Shown in pieces: positions 5,963 through 13,172 of a stretch of DNA of 64,000 bases. Location: contig CBINHE010000007.1 of the NCBI GenBank assembly GCA_966250375.1, forward strand, positions 1-64,000, given 5' to 3'. A program made the position numbers and the translations under genes. The number at the start of each line of letters is the position of its first letter. The stretch's first letter is position 1. Below the pieces are notes generated by a model. That model saw only the letters and a program-made list of their open reading frames with translations. It was not told the origin of the DNA and did no database searches. The stretch is from CAMLDH01 sp966250375. GTDB taxonomy: Bacteria > Pseudomonadota > Gammaproteobacteria > Burkholderiales > Burkholderiaceae_D.

Positions 5963-6241
5963 ATGAAACGCATCAAAAACACACGTGACATCGCAGTAAA
6001 AGCCATGTTCAGCCCAGCCCCGTTCCTTGAATTTAAAGAGGAGTGCGAGAAAAACGAAACATCGATGAGCACTGTTCTTTTCGTGATCGCCAAGGACTGG
6101 ACGGAGAAACAGAAGCTTAGCCGCCAGTCAGCGAATCGGGAATTGCCAAGTTGTGGACATAACTTGGCCAACTCGTACTCGGGCCGCAGCTACGGCCAAG
6201 TCAAGCATGGAGCAGCGAATCATATGCGCCGCCGTCTTTGA
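5963..6241 (+). CDS. Hypothetical early protein, ribbon-helix-helix-like N-terminus
   Basis: A 92-residue protein starting MKRIKNTRDIAVKAMFSPAP with an AGGAAA ribosome site. Residues 1-50 (basic start, then FLEFKEECEKNETSMSTVLFVIAKDW) are compatible with a small DNA-binding or arc-like fold, but the match is not strong. The tail is basic, ending HMRRRL. It is the first gene after the divergent region and may be an early regulator. I cannot assign a family. Confidence 0.55.
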   Translation: MKRIKNTRDIAVKAMFSPAPFLEFKEECEKNETSMSTVLFVIAKDWTEKQKLSRQSANRELPSCGHNLANSYSGRSYGQVKHGAANHMRRRL

Positions 6242-6265
6242 GGATCTTAACTATGGGGGGATTAC

Positions 6266-6472
6266 ATGGACGCAAACCAGCGTGTGATGAATCGAGTTGG
6301 TGCTTGGCTTAAAACGATTCAAATATTGGACGAGGCCAAGGCCGAAGCAAGAGCAAATGGTCCCTCTGAAATTTTGCTTAATGCCTTAAATAAAGCAAAC
6401 GCAGCGCATCGACAGGCAATAAGGGATTTGCGCAGTGAGGCTGAAAAGTTCGCAAGCGAAAAGGGGAAATGA
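6266..6472 (+). CDS. Hypothetical small helical protein
   Basis: A 68-residue, almost fully alpha-helical, charged protein starting MDANQRVMNRVGAWLKTIQI, with GGGGG upstream of the ATG. Its stop overlaps the next start (ATGATGG), pointing to translational coupling. There is no signal peptide, membrane segment or recognised domain. Confidence 0.6.
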   Translation: MDANQRVMNRVGAWLKTIQILDEAKAEARANGPSEILLNALNKANAAHRQAIRDLRSEAEKFASEKGK

Positions 6473-6813
6473 TGGAAGAGATCGGCGTCATAAAAACTGA
6501 GCGGCGCATGACGCCGATGGAATTCACTCTACAGACCCTGCAAATCGCAGGCCAATACAAGCCAGAAACGAAGCACATGGAAAGATCAATAGCCAGCGCC
6601 GAGCTCGTCAAATCGAAAATCCTTCAGATTCTCGCGGAAGGTCCGGCTATAAGCGCCGACATCGGAATGCAAATTGGCTACCAAAGAACGACGGTAAAAG
6701 CCCTTTTGCGTTCGCTTGTTGCTGAAGAGAGGGTAACGATGACGCGCGGAAGAAGGGCAAACGACCCGGCCACTTATCGACTAGCTGATCCATTGTCCAC
6801 GTCCGGAGACTAA
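6469..6813 (+). CDS. Winged-helix DNA-binding protein
   Basis: A 114-residue protein starting at one of two adjacent ATGs (6469 or 6472), overlapping the previous stop. After about 40 residues comes a winged-helix-like segment: helix KSKILQILAEGPAISADIGM, recognition helix YQRTTVKALLRSLVAEERVT, and wing RGRRANDPATYRLA. This resembles small transcription regulators of the MarR/IclR fold. It probably regulates early phage genes. The next gene follows after 2 bp. Confidence 0.6.
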   Translation: MMEEIGVIKTERRMTPMEFTLQTLQIAGQYKPETKHMERSIASAELVKSKILQILAEGPAISADIGMQIGYQRTTVKALLRSLVAEERVTMTRGRRANDPATYRLADPLSTSGD

Positions 6814-6815
6814 TC

Positions 6816-7244
6816 GTGAAAATCCCCCATAAAGAAACTCAAGCATACGAGCGCCTGAAAGATATTCGTAAGCTTGGAGCGGTCACGATTGAGGCTGGTC
6901 TTGTCGCGCATAGGCGGCTCGGCGGCAGGCCTGTCGATGTGCGCATGTGGTATGAGCGCCAAATCAAGCTGGGCAACCTCGTTTTTGCTGGCGGCAGGTA
7001 TTCGCTATCTCCAGCGGTCAATGATTATTTCGATTCTCTCGGAGAGATCGAGGAGGAAGAGGTGCCAGCTGACCGACTCCCGATTGTCCAGCCTCGGCAG
7101 ACAAACGTATTCGCATCGCCAGCATTAAGCGCCAAGTACATCCCATCGGCCATTGCACGTCGCAACGACGCTGGGCCTGCGCATGACATTACGCGCTACA
7201 GCAGCGGGACGAGTCCGGAGAGATTTCGTGGAGGCCATTTGTGA
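6816..7244 (+). CDS. Hypothetical early protein
   Basis: A 142-residue protein starting MKIPHKETQAYERLKDIRKL. The first 75 residues look like a winged-helix domain (RLKDIRKLGAVTIEAGLVAHRR then LGNLVFAGGRYSLSPAVNDY), followed by a disordered, Pro-rich tail. The start lies 2 bp after the previous stop, so the two may be co-translated and form related regulators. I recognise no named family. Confidence 0.55.
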   Translation: MKIPHKETQAYERLKDIRKLGAVTIEAGLVAHRRLGGRPVDVRMWYERQIKLGNLVFAGGRYSLSPAVNDYFDSLGEIEEEEVPADRLPIVQPRQTNVFASPALSAKYIPSAIARRNDAGPAHDITRYSSGTSPERFRGGHL

Positions 7245-7300
7245 CGGCGCAAACACATTCGCCAAGCACTCAACTAAGACAAAACAAAAAAGGTCCGCAA

Positions 7301-7498
7301 ATGAAAAACAAAAAACGCATCATCACACGCATTGCAATTCTCCTCGTCCCGGTCGTCATGGCCGCACTCCATTACTTTTTTCTAGCTCCATATTTGCACA
7401 GTCTCGGCAATAAAACAGCCGATCAATACGAGCATGCAATCACGCTCGTGATATTCGGCGCTCTGATTGCTGCGATTGCTGCCTTGCTGGAGGATTGA
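7301..7498 (+). CDS. Small membrane protein
   Basis: A 65-residue protein starting MKNKKRIITRIAILLVPVVM from an ATG at 7301 with AAAAGG upstream. A GTG at 7241 that overlaps the previous stop would add 20 polar residues. Two hydrophobic segments are seen, about residues 8-27 and 45-63. It overlaps the start of 7498-7701 and probably works with that second small membrane protein. Function is unknown. Confidence 0.55.
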   Translation: MKNKKRIITRIAILLVPVVMAALHYFFLAPYLHSLGNKTADQYEHAITLVIFGALIAAIAALLED

Positions 7499-7701
7499 TG
7501 ATGCTTGAACTTTTTCTCGTGTTTGTTTGGGTTGCGTTCGCAATTAAAAACTTCATGACGTTTTTTGCGCGCATGGAATGTGCACTTGAGGATATGCAGG
7601 CGCATGACGACGGCCCGTCATATGCCGCAATGCTGCTCCACCCCTTCCGCTGGACATTCGCGCAGCACTATCCAGAGCTGGCCAAGCGGGTGCAGCCATG
7701 A
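7498..7701 (+). CDS. Small membrane-anchored protein
   Basis: A 67-residue protein starting at the ATG at 7498 or 7501 (LELFLVFVWVAFAIKNFMTF). The N-terminal ~20 residues form one membrane helix, followed by an acidic cytoplasmic or periplasmic part with AMLLHPFRWTFAQHYPELAK. It overlaps genes on both sides by a few bases, so it is in the same translational run. Function is unknown. Confidence 0.55.
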   Translation: MMLELFLVFVWVAFAIKNFMTFFARMECALEDMQAHDDGPSYAAMLLHPFRWTFAQHYPELAKRVQP

Positions 7702-7988
7702 CATTCAAACTCGGCGACGTCGTCATCGGTCAGAACAATCTTGTAACCACTCGATTCAATGGCATGGAAGGTGAAATTGCTGGTGGCTTAGCTTTGCGTC
7801 CCGGGGTGCGCCCTGATGGATCGGTGATGTTCAGTATTAATTATTTAGTGCTATGGGCTAATGGCGAGAAGACTCATGCGAGGCCAAACTATATTCGACG
7901 CAAGCCATCTCGGTCGGATGATGTATGGGCAGACGAGCAAGTTGGCAAGCTGCTCGATCCGCAAAACTTGCCGGAGGTGATGCCATGA
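7698..7988 (+). CDS. Hypothetical phage protein, SH3-like
   Basis: A 96-residue protein starting MTFKLGDVVIGQNNLVTTRF, with ATGA overlap to the gene before and after. The first 65 residues look like a small beta-barrel (GDVVIG, FNGMEGEIAGGL, YLVLWANGEKTHARPNYIRR), as in SH3/KOW-like proteins. No catalytic residues are visible. It lies just before the first methyltransferase. Confidence 0.55.
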   Translation: MTFKLGDVVIGQNNLVTTRFNGMEGEIAGGLALRPGVRPDGSVMFSINYLVLWANGEKTHARPNYIRRKPSRSDDVWADEQVGKLLDPQNLPEVMP

Positions 7989-8668
7989 GCGCCTTAGACA
8001 AAGTAACCATCGGCGACGCAACGCTATATTGCGGTGACTGCGAAATCATCCTGCCGACGCTTGGCAAGGTGGATGCAGTTATCACAGATCCTCCCTATGG
8101 AATGGAATTTCAGTCCAATTACAGGAATGAAAAGCATCTAAAGATTGCAAACGACGACTCAACAGACCTATTGAAGTGGGCGTGCAAAATTGACGCGGCG
8201 CACAGTAAATATATTTTCTGCAGATGGGACAACCTGCAAGATGTAAAAAAGCCGAAAAGCTGTGTTACATGGGTGAAAAATAATTGGTCAATGGGCGACC
8301 TCCAGCATGAGCACGCAAGACAGACGGAAATCGCCCTGTTCTATCCTGGGTCAAATCACAGCTTCCCAAAATCTCGCCCAGCAGATGTGATTCATGCCGC
8401 TCGTACTGGTAACGAGTTTCATCCGACAGAGAAACCAGTTCATCTAATGATGTTTTTCGTTGAGTGGACAGCTGGAACCATACTCGATCCCTTCATGGGC
8501 AGCGGCACCACAGGCGTGGCAGCCATCCAATTAGGTCGCAAGTTCATCGGCATCGAAAGAGAACGAAAGTATTTCGATATCGCCGTAGAGCGCATCACCA
8601 ACGCGCAGCGCCAACAGACATTATTTGATCCAGCACCGAAGCAAGAACAAGGGAGCATGTTCTCATGA
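7985..8668 (+). CDS. DNA methyltransferase, N6-adenine/N4-cytosine type
   Basis: A 227-residue protein starting at the ATG at 7985, overlapping the previous stop. The catalytic motif DPPYGM lies at residues 35-40 and the SAM-binding motif DPFMGSGTTG near residue 170, the order typical of beta-class methyltransferases; HPTEKPVHLM precedes it. DPPY is usual for N6-adenine enzymes. It lacks a long target-recognition insert, so it is compact. No cognate restriction gene is adjacent, so it is an orphan, probably for protecting phage DNA or for regulation. It is one of three methyltransferases within 3.4 kb. Confidence 0.92.
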   Translation: MSALDKVTIGDATLYCGDCEIILPTLGKVDAVITDPPYGMEFQSNYRNEKHLKIANDDSTDLLKWACKIDAAHSKYIFCRWDNLQDVKKPKSCVTWVKNNWSMGDLQHEHARQTEIALFYPGSNHSFPKSRPADVIHAARTGNEFHPTEKPVHLMMFFVEWTAGTILDPFMGSGTTGVAAIQLGRKFIGIERERKYFDIAVERITNAQRQQTLFDPAPKQEQGSMFS

Positions 8669-8850
8669 GCGCCTTCAGCAACTCTCGCGCCAACAGCGAG
8701 CAATTCAGCCGCGCGACACAAAGCCTTATCTGGCTCGAACATCGTCACAAGAAATGCGTGACAGGTTGCGGTGCGCAGATAAAGGCTAAGTGGATCGTTC
8801 AACAAGACGGGCTTTGTGCCGCGTGCTTTAAAGCGAGGGCTGAACCATGA
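8665..8850 (+). CDS. Small zinc-ribbon-like protein
   Basis: A 61-residue protein starting MSAFSNSRANSEQFSRATQS, with ATGA overlap on both sides. Four cysteines in the second half (CVTGC and CAAC) suggest a zinc ribbon. Such small zinc proteins are frequent in phage nin-type regions. Function is unknown. Confidence 0.55.
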   Translation: MSAFSNSRANSEQFSRATQSLIWLEHRHKKCVTGCGAQIKAKWIVQQDGLCAACFKARAEP

Positions 8851-9311
8851 CGGATATCGTCCTCGCCAAAGCGTCAAACGGGACGCTGATACCCGTTGAT
8901 CCACAAGCTCAAGAATTTATCTCAAAACTCAAATTGGGCGCAGGCGTTACCGCGTCCGTAAAACTCAATCGGAATCCTAAATTCCACCGCAAGTATTTTG
9001 CCCTGCTCAACTTCGCATTTGACGCATGGGAGCCGGTAACGAAGGAATACAAAGGCCAAAAGGTCTGTAAGCAGTTTGACCAGTTTCGCCGCGACATCGT
9101 TATTTTAGCCGGCTATTACGATACCTCAATAACACTGAAGGGCGACGTTCGCCTGACCGCCAAGAGTATTTCATTTTCTCGCATGTCGGAAGATGAATTC
9201 TCATCGCTGTACGACGCAACCATTGGCGTCATTCTCTCGCGCATTCTCACAAACTACACAAAAGACGACATCGAGCGCGTCATCGACCAACTGTTGATTG
9301 GGTTCGCATGA
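8847..9311 (+). CDS. DUF1367-like phage protein
   Basis: A 154-residue protein starting MTDIVLAKASNGTLIPVDPQ. The region HRKYFALLNFAFDAWEP (residues of about 48-64), then FRRDIVILAGYYDT and MSEDEFSSLYDATIGVILSR, matches the DUF1367 family found in nin regions of lambdoid phages. The molecular role is not established. Its stop forms ATGA with the 342-residue frame that follows at 9308. Confidence 0.8.
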   Translation: MTDIVLAKASNGTLIPVDPQAQEFISKLKLGAGVTASVKLNRNPKFHRKYFALLNFAFDAWEPVTKEYKGQKVCKQFDQFRRDIVILAGYYDTSITLKGDVRLTAKSISFSRMSEDEFSSLYDATIGVILSRILTNYTKDDIERVIDQLLIGFA

Positions 9312-10336
9312 CATGGCTATACATCCCATCAGTGAACTCGCCCTCTGTTCCGGAGTTGGAATGCTCTCCGAAGGCGTCAGAGCCGCATGCGAGTTTTTTG
9401 GACTCGAACACCGCACCGTGTGTCACGTTGAAAGGGAAGCCCCTGCAGCCGGCCAGCTTGTTGCGCTCATGGAAGCGAATGCCATCGATCCGGCGCCTAT
9501 CTGGTCTGACTTGCTCACCTTTGACGGCCGCGCTTGGCGCGGAAAGGTGGATTGCATCACTGCCGGATTCCCATGCCAGCCGCACAGCATGGCAGGAAAA
9601 CGCAAAGGAACCGAAGACGAACGCTGGATCTGGCCCGCGATCGGAACAATCATTCGCGACGTATTTCCTCGGCTCGTTTTTCTCGAAAACGTCAGGGGAT
9701 TACTTTCCAGCGGCGGGTTCGAAGCGGCCATCGGAACGCTGGCCTGCATGGGGTTCGATGTCGAATGGGGAGTGTTGCGCGCGTCCGGCGTTGGAGCCTC
9801 TCACCAACGTGAGCGAGTCTTCATCCTGGCCCACCGCAAGGGCGAACGATTCGGAGAAGCGCGGCAAGGTAGCAAACGATCTGCGCAATGGGCTGGTGAG
9901 TGCGGCGCAGCACTGGGCAACGCCGCATGCCAATTGCTCAACCGGAGCAGGCCAATCACCGGGCAAGACGGGAGCGCCGAACCTGCAGACGCAAGCTGGA
10001 TCATGGGGGACGCCGACAGCCAGGGATTACAAGGATGGCGCATCGAGCATGGAGAACGTGCCGGAGAACTGCCTTTTGGGCAGGCAGGTGCTCAACTTTT
10101 CGCGCCCGGCCCTCTCAGCACTGACTGGGCAGGAATTATCGCCGACAGTCCGCACCTTGCGCCGGCAATTGAATCCGGCCTTCGGATGCTGGTTAATGGG
10201 ATGGCCCATGTGGTGGACGAATCCCGCTCTGACCAATTGCGTCAAGTTGGAAACGGAGTTGTGGCACTCCAAGCTGCAAGTGCATTTATCCAGCTTGCGC
10301 GCCGTGCCGGAATATTTGAATAGGGTGGACGCATGA
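9308..10336 (+). CDS. 342-residue protein in a second frame over the whole methyltransferase gene
   Basis: This frame starts with ATGA overlap to the DUF1367-like gene and ends with ATGA overlap to the next methyltransferase at 10333, the pattern of a translated operon member. Its product has features I recall from phage proteins often annotated near cytosine methyltransferases: RLSGLTCSPLTAALGAERWI, SLPDSHASRT, SSSWPTARANDSEKRG, WGTPTARDYKDG and LNPAFGCWLMGWPMWWT. The frame is offset by +1 from the C5-methyltransferase (9313-10323) and covers all of it. Both frames therefore look coding, which is unusual over about 1 kb. Its function is unknown. One alternative is that one frame stays open because of constraint on the other. 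Confidence 0.6.
   Translation: MTWLYIPSVNSPSVPELECSPKASEPHASFLDSNTAPCVTLKGKPLQPASLLRSWKRMPSIRRLSGLTCSPLTAALGAERWIASLPDSHASRTAWQENAKEPKTNAGSGPRSEQSFATYFLGSFFSKTSGDYFPAAGSKRPSERWPAWGSMSNGECCARPALEPLTNVSESSSWPTARANDSEKRGKVANDLRNGLVSAAQHWATPHANCSTGAGQSPGKTGAPNLQTQAGSWGTPTARDYKDGASSMENVPENCLLGRQVLNFSRPALSALTGQELSPTVRTLRRQLNPAFGCWLMGWPMWWTNPALTNCVKLETELWHSKLQVHLSSLRAVPEYLNRVDA
9313..10323 (+). CDS. Cytosine-5 DNA methyltransferase
   Basis: A 336-residue protein from the ATG at 9313. The usual motifs are present in order: I (ALCSGVGMLSEGV, residues 10-22), IV with the catalytic Cys88 (GFPCQPHS), VI (FLENVRG, 124-130), VIII (HQRERVFILA, 164-173) and X (RQVGNGVVALQAA, near 312). The variable stretch between VIII and X would recognise the target. 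It transfers a methyl group from SAM to C5 of cytosine. The entire gene is overlapped in another frame by 9308-10336. No partner nuclease is seen, so it is probably an orphan that shields phage DNA from restriction. Confidence 0.92.
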   Translation: MAIHPISELALCSGVGMLSEGVRAACEFFGLEHRTVCHVEREAPAAGQLVALMEANAIDPAPIWSDLLTFDGRAWRGKVDCITAGFPCQPHSMAGKRKGTEDERWIWPAIGTIIRDVFPRLVFLENVRGLLSSGGFEAAIGTLACMGFDVEWGVLRASGVGASHQRERVFILAHRKGERFGEARQGSKRSAQWAGECGAALGNAACQLLNRSRPITGQDGSAEPADASWIMGDADSQGLQGWRIEHGERAGELPFGQAGAQLFAPGPLSTDWAGIIADSPHLAPAIESGLRMLVNGMAHVVDESRSDQLRQVGNGVVALQAASAFIQLARRAGIFE

Positions 10337-11340
10337 TAAAAATCATGGTAGGCGATGTCCGCGAACAGCTTCGCATGCTGGCGGATAACTCAGTTCATTG
10401 CGTTGTGACCAGCCCACCGTATTGGGGTTTGCGTGACTACGGCGCTGAGGGGCAAATCGGGCTTGAGTCGGCACCGGCAGAGTTCATTGCCACGATGGTC
10501 GAAGTCTTCGAGGAAGTGCGGCGTGTGCTGCGCCAAGATGGCACCTGCTGGGTGAATATGGGTGACAGCTTCAAAAACAAAAGCTTGGTTGGTATGCCTT
10601 GGCGCTTGACATTGGCATTGATTGACGCCGGATGGTACCTGCGCCGAGACATCATATGGCATAAACCGAACCCAATGCCAGAGTCATGCCTTGACCGCTG
10701 CACGACTGCACATGAATACATATTCATGCTCACAAAATCGGACCGCTATTTTTATGATCGCGATGCCATTGCCGAGCCTTGCGTATGGGAAGGCGTCAGC
10801 GGCGAGACAAATGGCGTGACGTTCGGTCACGGCATGGATGCCGGAGACAGGGGCCGTGGCCGAGTAAAAAAACCGGATGGTTGGGATACTGGCGCAGGAT
10901 CGCACGGAACCATACACCGCCAAGGACGTGAAAAAGGGGCGACAGTATCGGCAAGAGACAATTTTCGACGTGAAAACAGTAAGCGCGCCATTGCTCATGT
11001 TGGGCAAACCGTTGGCACGCATCGGCCTGATAGGAAAGATACGGTACCGGATGGTTTCCGCAATAAGCGCAGCGTCTGGACGATGGCAACGCATTCGTTT
11101 AAGGAAGCCCACTTCGCTACATTTCCGCCTGAACTGCCGGAAATCTGCATCAAGGCCGGTTGCCCGATCGGCGGTACCGTACTTGATCCATTCTTTGGCG
11201 CGGGTACCACCGGCTTGGTTGCAGATCGCCTGCAGCGCGACTGCATCGGCATCGAGCTAAACCCGGCATATGCCGAGATAGCCCGCAAGCGCATTCAAGA
11301 CGATTCACCATTGCTTGTTGATGTGAGGGTGGCCGCATGA
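10333..11340 (+). CDS. DNA methyltransferase, probably N4-cytosine
   Basis: A 335-residue protein with TSPPYWGLRDYG (motif IV, residues 26-37) and DPFFGAGTTGLVA (SAM binding, about residues 277-289). TSPPYW is more typical of N4-cytosine methyltransferases than DPPY. A roughly 100-residue Arg/Gly-rich stretch (about residues 145-250) between the motif groups is the probable target-recognition region. The start overlaps the stop of the 342-residue frame (ATGA) and the end overlaps the Ref-like gene. It is the third methyltransferase of the cluster and an orphan. Confidence 0.92.
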   Translation: MIKIMVGDVREQLRMLADNSVHCVVTSPPYWGLRDYGAEGQIGLESAPAEFIATMVEVFEEVRRVLRQDGTCWVNMGDSFKNKSLVGMPWRLTLALIDAGWYLRRDIIWHKPNPMPESCLDRCTTAHEYIFMLTKSDRYFYDRDAIAEPCVWEGVSGETNGVTFGHGMDAGDRGRGRVKKPDGWDTGAGSHGTIHRQGREKGATVSARDNFRRENSKRAIAHVGQTVGTHRPDRKDTVPDGFRNKRSVWTMATHSFKEAHFATFPPELPEICIKAGCPIGGTVLDPFFGAGTTGLVADRLQRDCIGIELNPAYAEIARKRIQDDSPLLVDVRVAA

Positions 11341-11633
11341 AGCGCACATCCACAGCCGCAGAGAAGCGCCACCTGGCTGCTGTAGTCGGTCTTAACTGCA
11401 TCGTTTGCCGCCATTGCATGGGCATCCACGACACGCCGGCACAAGCCCATCACGTCCGCGTCAATCACGGATGGGGGCGATCCAGCCACACGATGACAAT
11501 TCCCCTCTGCCCCGAGCACCACACCGGCAAAACCGGCGTTCACAACATGGGGCGCGAGCAATTTGAAAACCTTCATGGTTATTCAGAGTTGGAATTACTC
11601 GCGATAGTTCAAAACATGCTGGGGGTCGAATGA
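11337..11633 (+). CDS. Ref-like RecA-dependent nuclease / HNH family
   Basis: A 98-residue protein. Zinc-type cysteines (CIVCRHC, residues 22-28), then AHHVRVNHGWGRSSHTMTIP, LCPEHHTGKTGVHNMG and EQFENLHG, match the phage P1 Ref family of HNH-like nucleases. P1 Ref cuts DNA at RecA-made displacement loops; this role is inherited from the family. It overlaps neighbours by 4 bp on each side and probably helps phage recombination or replication. Confidence 0.8.
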   Translation: MKRTSTAAEKRHLAAVVGLNCIVCRHCMGIHDTPAQAHHVRVNHGWGRSSHTMTIPLCPEHHTGKTGVHNMGREQFENLHGYSELELLAIVQNMLGVE

Positions 11634-11965
11634 AATCGGCTATCGAAGAACTGTTCGCGTTGCATTGCAAAGCTCATTCCCTAACACCGGTGCGCGAGCA
11701 CAAATTCCACCCTTCTCGGCGTTGGCGGTTCGATTTCGCATTCCCAGACCGCATGTGCGCAGTCGAGATAGAAGGCGGAGTTTGGACAGGCGGACGGCAT
11801 ACACGTGGAAGCGGATTTGTCGCCGACATGCAGAAATATAACGCTGCCGCAGAACTCGGATGGTTTGTTTTTCGATTCGATGGCGGCGCAGTAAAGCGCG
11901 GCGATGCAATCAAGTTCATGGTTTCAGTGCTGAACAAAAACAATCCGAAGGAGCTATCCAAATGA
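11630..11965 (+). CDS. PD-(D/E)XK-type endonuclease, Vsr/resolvase-like
   Basis: A 111-residue protein. The segment REHKFHPSRRWRFDFAFPDR, then CAVEIEGGVWTGGRHTRGSG and AAELGWFVFRF, gives the core E..WRFDFAFP...A(V)EIEG of Vsr-fold PD-(D/E)XK nucleases common in phages. The catalytic residues are probably the second Asp of FDF and the acidic pair in VEIEG. It may act as a junction resolvase or as a repair nuclease. It overlaps genes on both sides. Confidence 0.75.
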   Translation: MKSAIEELFALHCKAHSLTPVREHKFHPSRRWRFDFAFPDRMCAVEIEGGVWTGGRHTRGSGFVADMQKYNAAAELGWFVFRFDGGAVKRGDAIKFMVSVLNKNNPKELSK

Positions 11966-12243
11966 CCGACATCGAAGAACTCATCCAGCGCATGCGCGGA
12001 TTCGGAATTGACCACGAGCCGGACGGCTGGCCCGCTATCCGCATGCGCGACATCTCAGCCCTATGTGCCGCAGTAGAGGGCGCAATACCAGCGCTAGACC
12101 TGCTGCAAGCGCGTCTTGAGGCCGGCGCAACCATTGAGAAAGTAGGCTACCGCTGGTACTTGTTTGCAGCCGACAACAGCCGGATAACAAGCGGCTGCAG
12201 CGTGCGCTCCATGCTCATGAACCTAATTTTTACCGATTGTTGA
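11962..12243 (+). CDS. Hypothetical phage protein
   Basis: A 93-residue protein from the ATG at 11962 that overlaps the previous stop. It starts MTDIEELIQRMRGFGIDHEP, followed by a helical region (ISALCAAVEGAIPALDLLQARLEAGATIEK) and a short C-terminal beta part (VGYRWYLFAADNSRITSG). No family is recognised. A 53-bp gap with AAAGGGG leads to the replication gene. Confidence 0.55.
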   Translation: MTDIEELIQRMRGFGIDHEPDGWPAIRMRDISALCAAVEGAIPALDLLQARLEAGATIEKVGYRWYLFAADNSRITSGCSVRSMLMNLIFTDC

Positions 12244-12296
12244 TATGACCGCGATTCGCCGAGTGAGTTCGAATTATTTTAAAGGGGCGGTGTGAC

Positions 12297-13172
12297 ATGG
12301 ATTGGTTTCGCATGTACAGCGAGTTTTCGCACGATCCAAAAGTGCAGAGTATGCCGGAGGCGATGCAGCGGCGGTTGGTGATGTTGTTATGCATGCGTTG
12401 CAGTAACGCCCTTGTAACGTTACATGAAACAGAGATTGCTTTTGCTTTGCGAATCACCGAAGAAGAGCTTTCTGCAACAAAGGTGCTTTTCTTGCGCAAA
12501 GGGTTCGTCGACGACTCATGGGAAATAATGAATTGGGATAAACGTCAATTCATCTCTGACTCAAGCGCGGCGCGGGTTGCCAAGCATCGAGCAGCGAAAA
12601 AAGAAGGTCGACAACCTACACAAACAGAAGATGAAACGGCATGTAACGTTACTGTAACGACCCAGAACAGAACAGATACAGAACAGATACAGAACAGATA
12701 CAGAACAGAGCCAGATTCAGAGAGCACCAAAAGCCAACCCATTGCGCCGGCTGACGCCGCCACCGGAAAAAAATCGGCAGAGCCAAAAGAAGAGCCGAAC
12801 CCGCTGAACTTGGAAACATGGCTTTCATACAAGCATGCATACACCGATCGTTATTCGGTGCCGCCAATTCGGGATGCTGCGACCAACGCAAAAATCAAAT
12901 CGATCGTTAAGACATTGGGCGCAGAGGCCCCGGCTGTAGCTGCGTTCTTTGTTTCGCACAATGGAAGTCGTTATGTCGCTGCCATGCACCAGATTGGCTT
13001 CCTGTCGGTCGATTGCGCAAAGCTGCGCACCGAGTGGGCGACCAACTCCCGCATGACGCAAACCAAGGCCCTGCAAGCCGACAAGACCGCAACCAACCTC
13101 GATGCCTTCGCGCCGCTAATCGCCGCGGCAAAAGCACGGGAACAAGCCGAAAGGGAAGCAAATGCCGAGTAG
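12297..13172 (+). CDS. Replication initiation protein (O-like)
   Basis: A 291-residue protein starting MDWFRMYSEFSHDPKVQSMP. Residues of about 1-85 are a winged-helix-type DNA-binding domain (HETEIAFALRITEEELSATK, then WDKRQF and basic RVAKHRAAKKEG) as in DnaD/O-like phage initiators. A polar, low-complexity linker (residues of about 110-165) contains the DNA repeats described separately. The C-terminal part (ETWLSYKHAYTDRYSVPPIR) probably contacts the helicase loader or host helicase. The arrangement, with repeats inside the initiator gene and a following small partner gene, resembles lambda O and P. Role inferred from position and N-terminal pattern. Confidence 0.7.
   Translation: MDWFRMYSEFSHDPKVQSMPEAMQRRLVMLLCMRCSNALVTLHETEIAFALRITEEELSATKVLFLRKGFVDDSWEIMNWDKRQFISDSSAARVAKHRAAKKEGRQPTQTEDETACNVTVTTQNRTDTEQIQNRYRTEPDSESTKSQPIAPADAATGKKSAEPKEEPNPLNLETWLSYKHAYTDRYSVPPIRDAATNAKIKSIVKTLGAEAPAVAAFFVSHNGSRYVAAMHQIGFLSVDCAKLRTEWATNSRMTQTKALQADKTATNLDAFAPLIAAAKAREQAEREANAE
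12403..12710. repeat. Iteron-like repeats inside the replication gene (candidate origin)
   Basis: Two repeat types lie here. GTAACG occurs at 12403, 12414, 12643 and 12654; the second is part of a perfect 12-bp palindrome TGTAACGTTACA (12413-12424), and 12642-12652 repeats its first 11 bases. Further right are three full direct repeats of AGAACAGATAC (12669-12701) with partial copies on each side (12664-12668, 12702-12710). The lambda origin is also a set of repeats inside the initiator gene. Confidence 0.6.
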
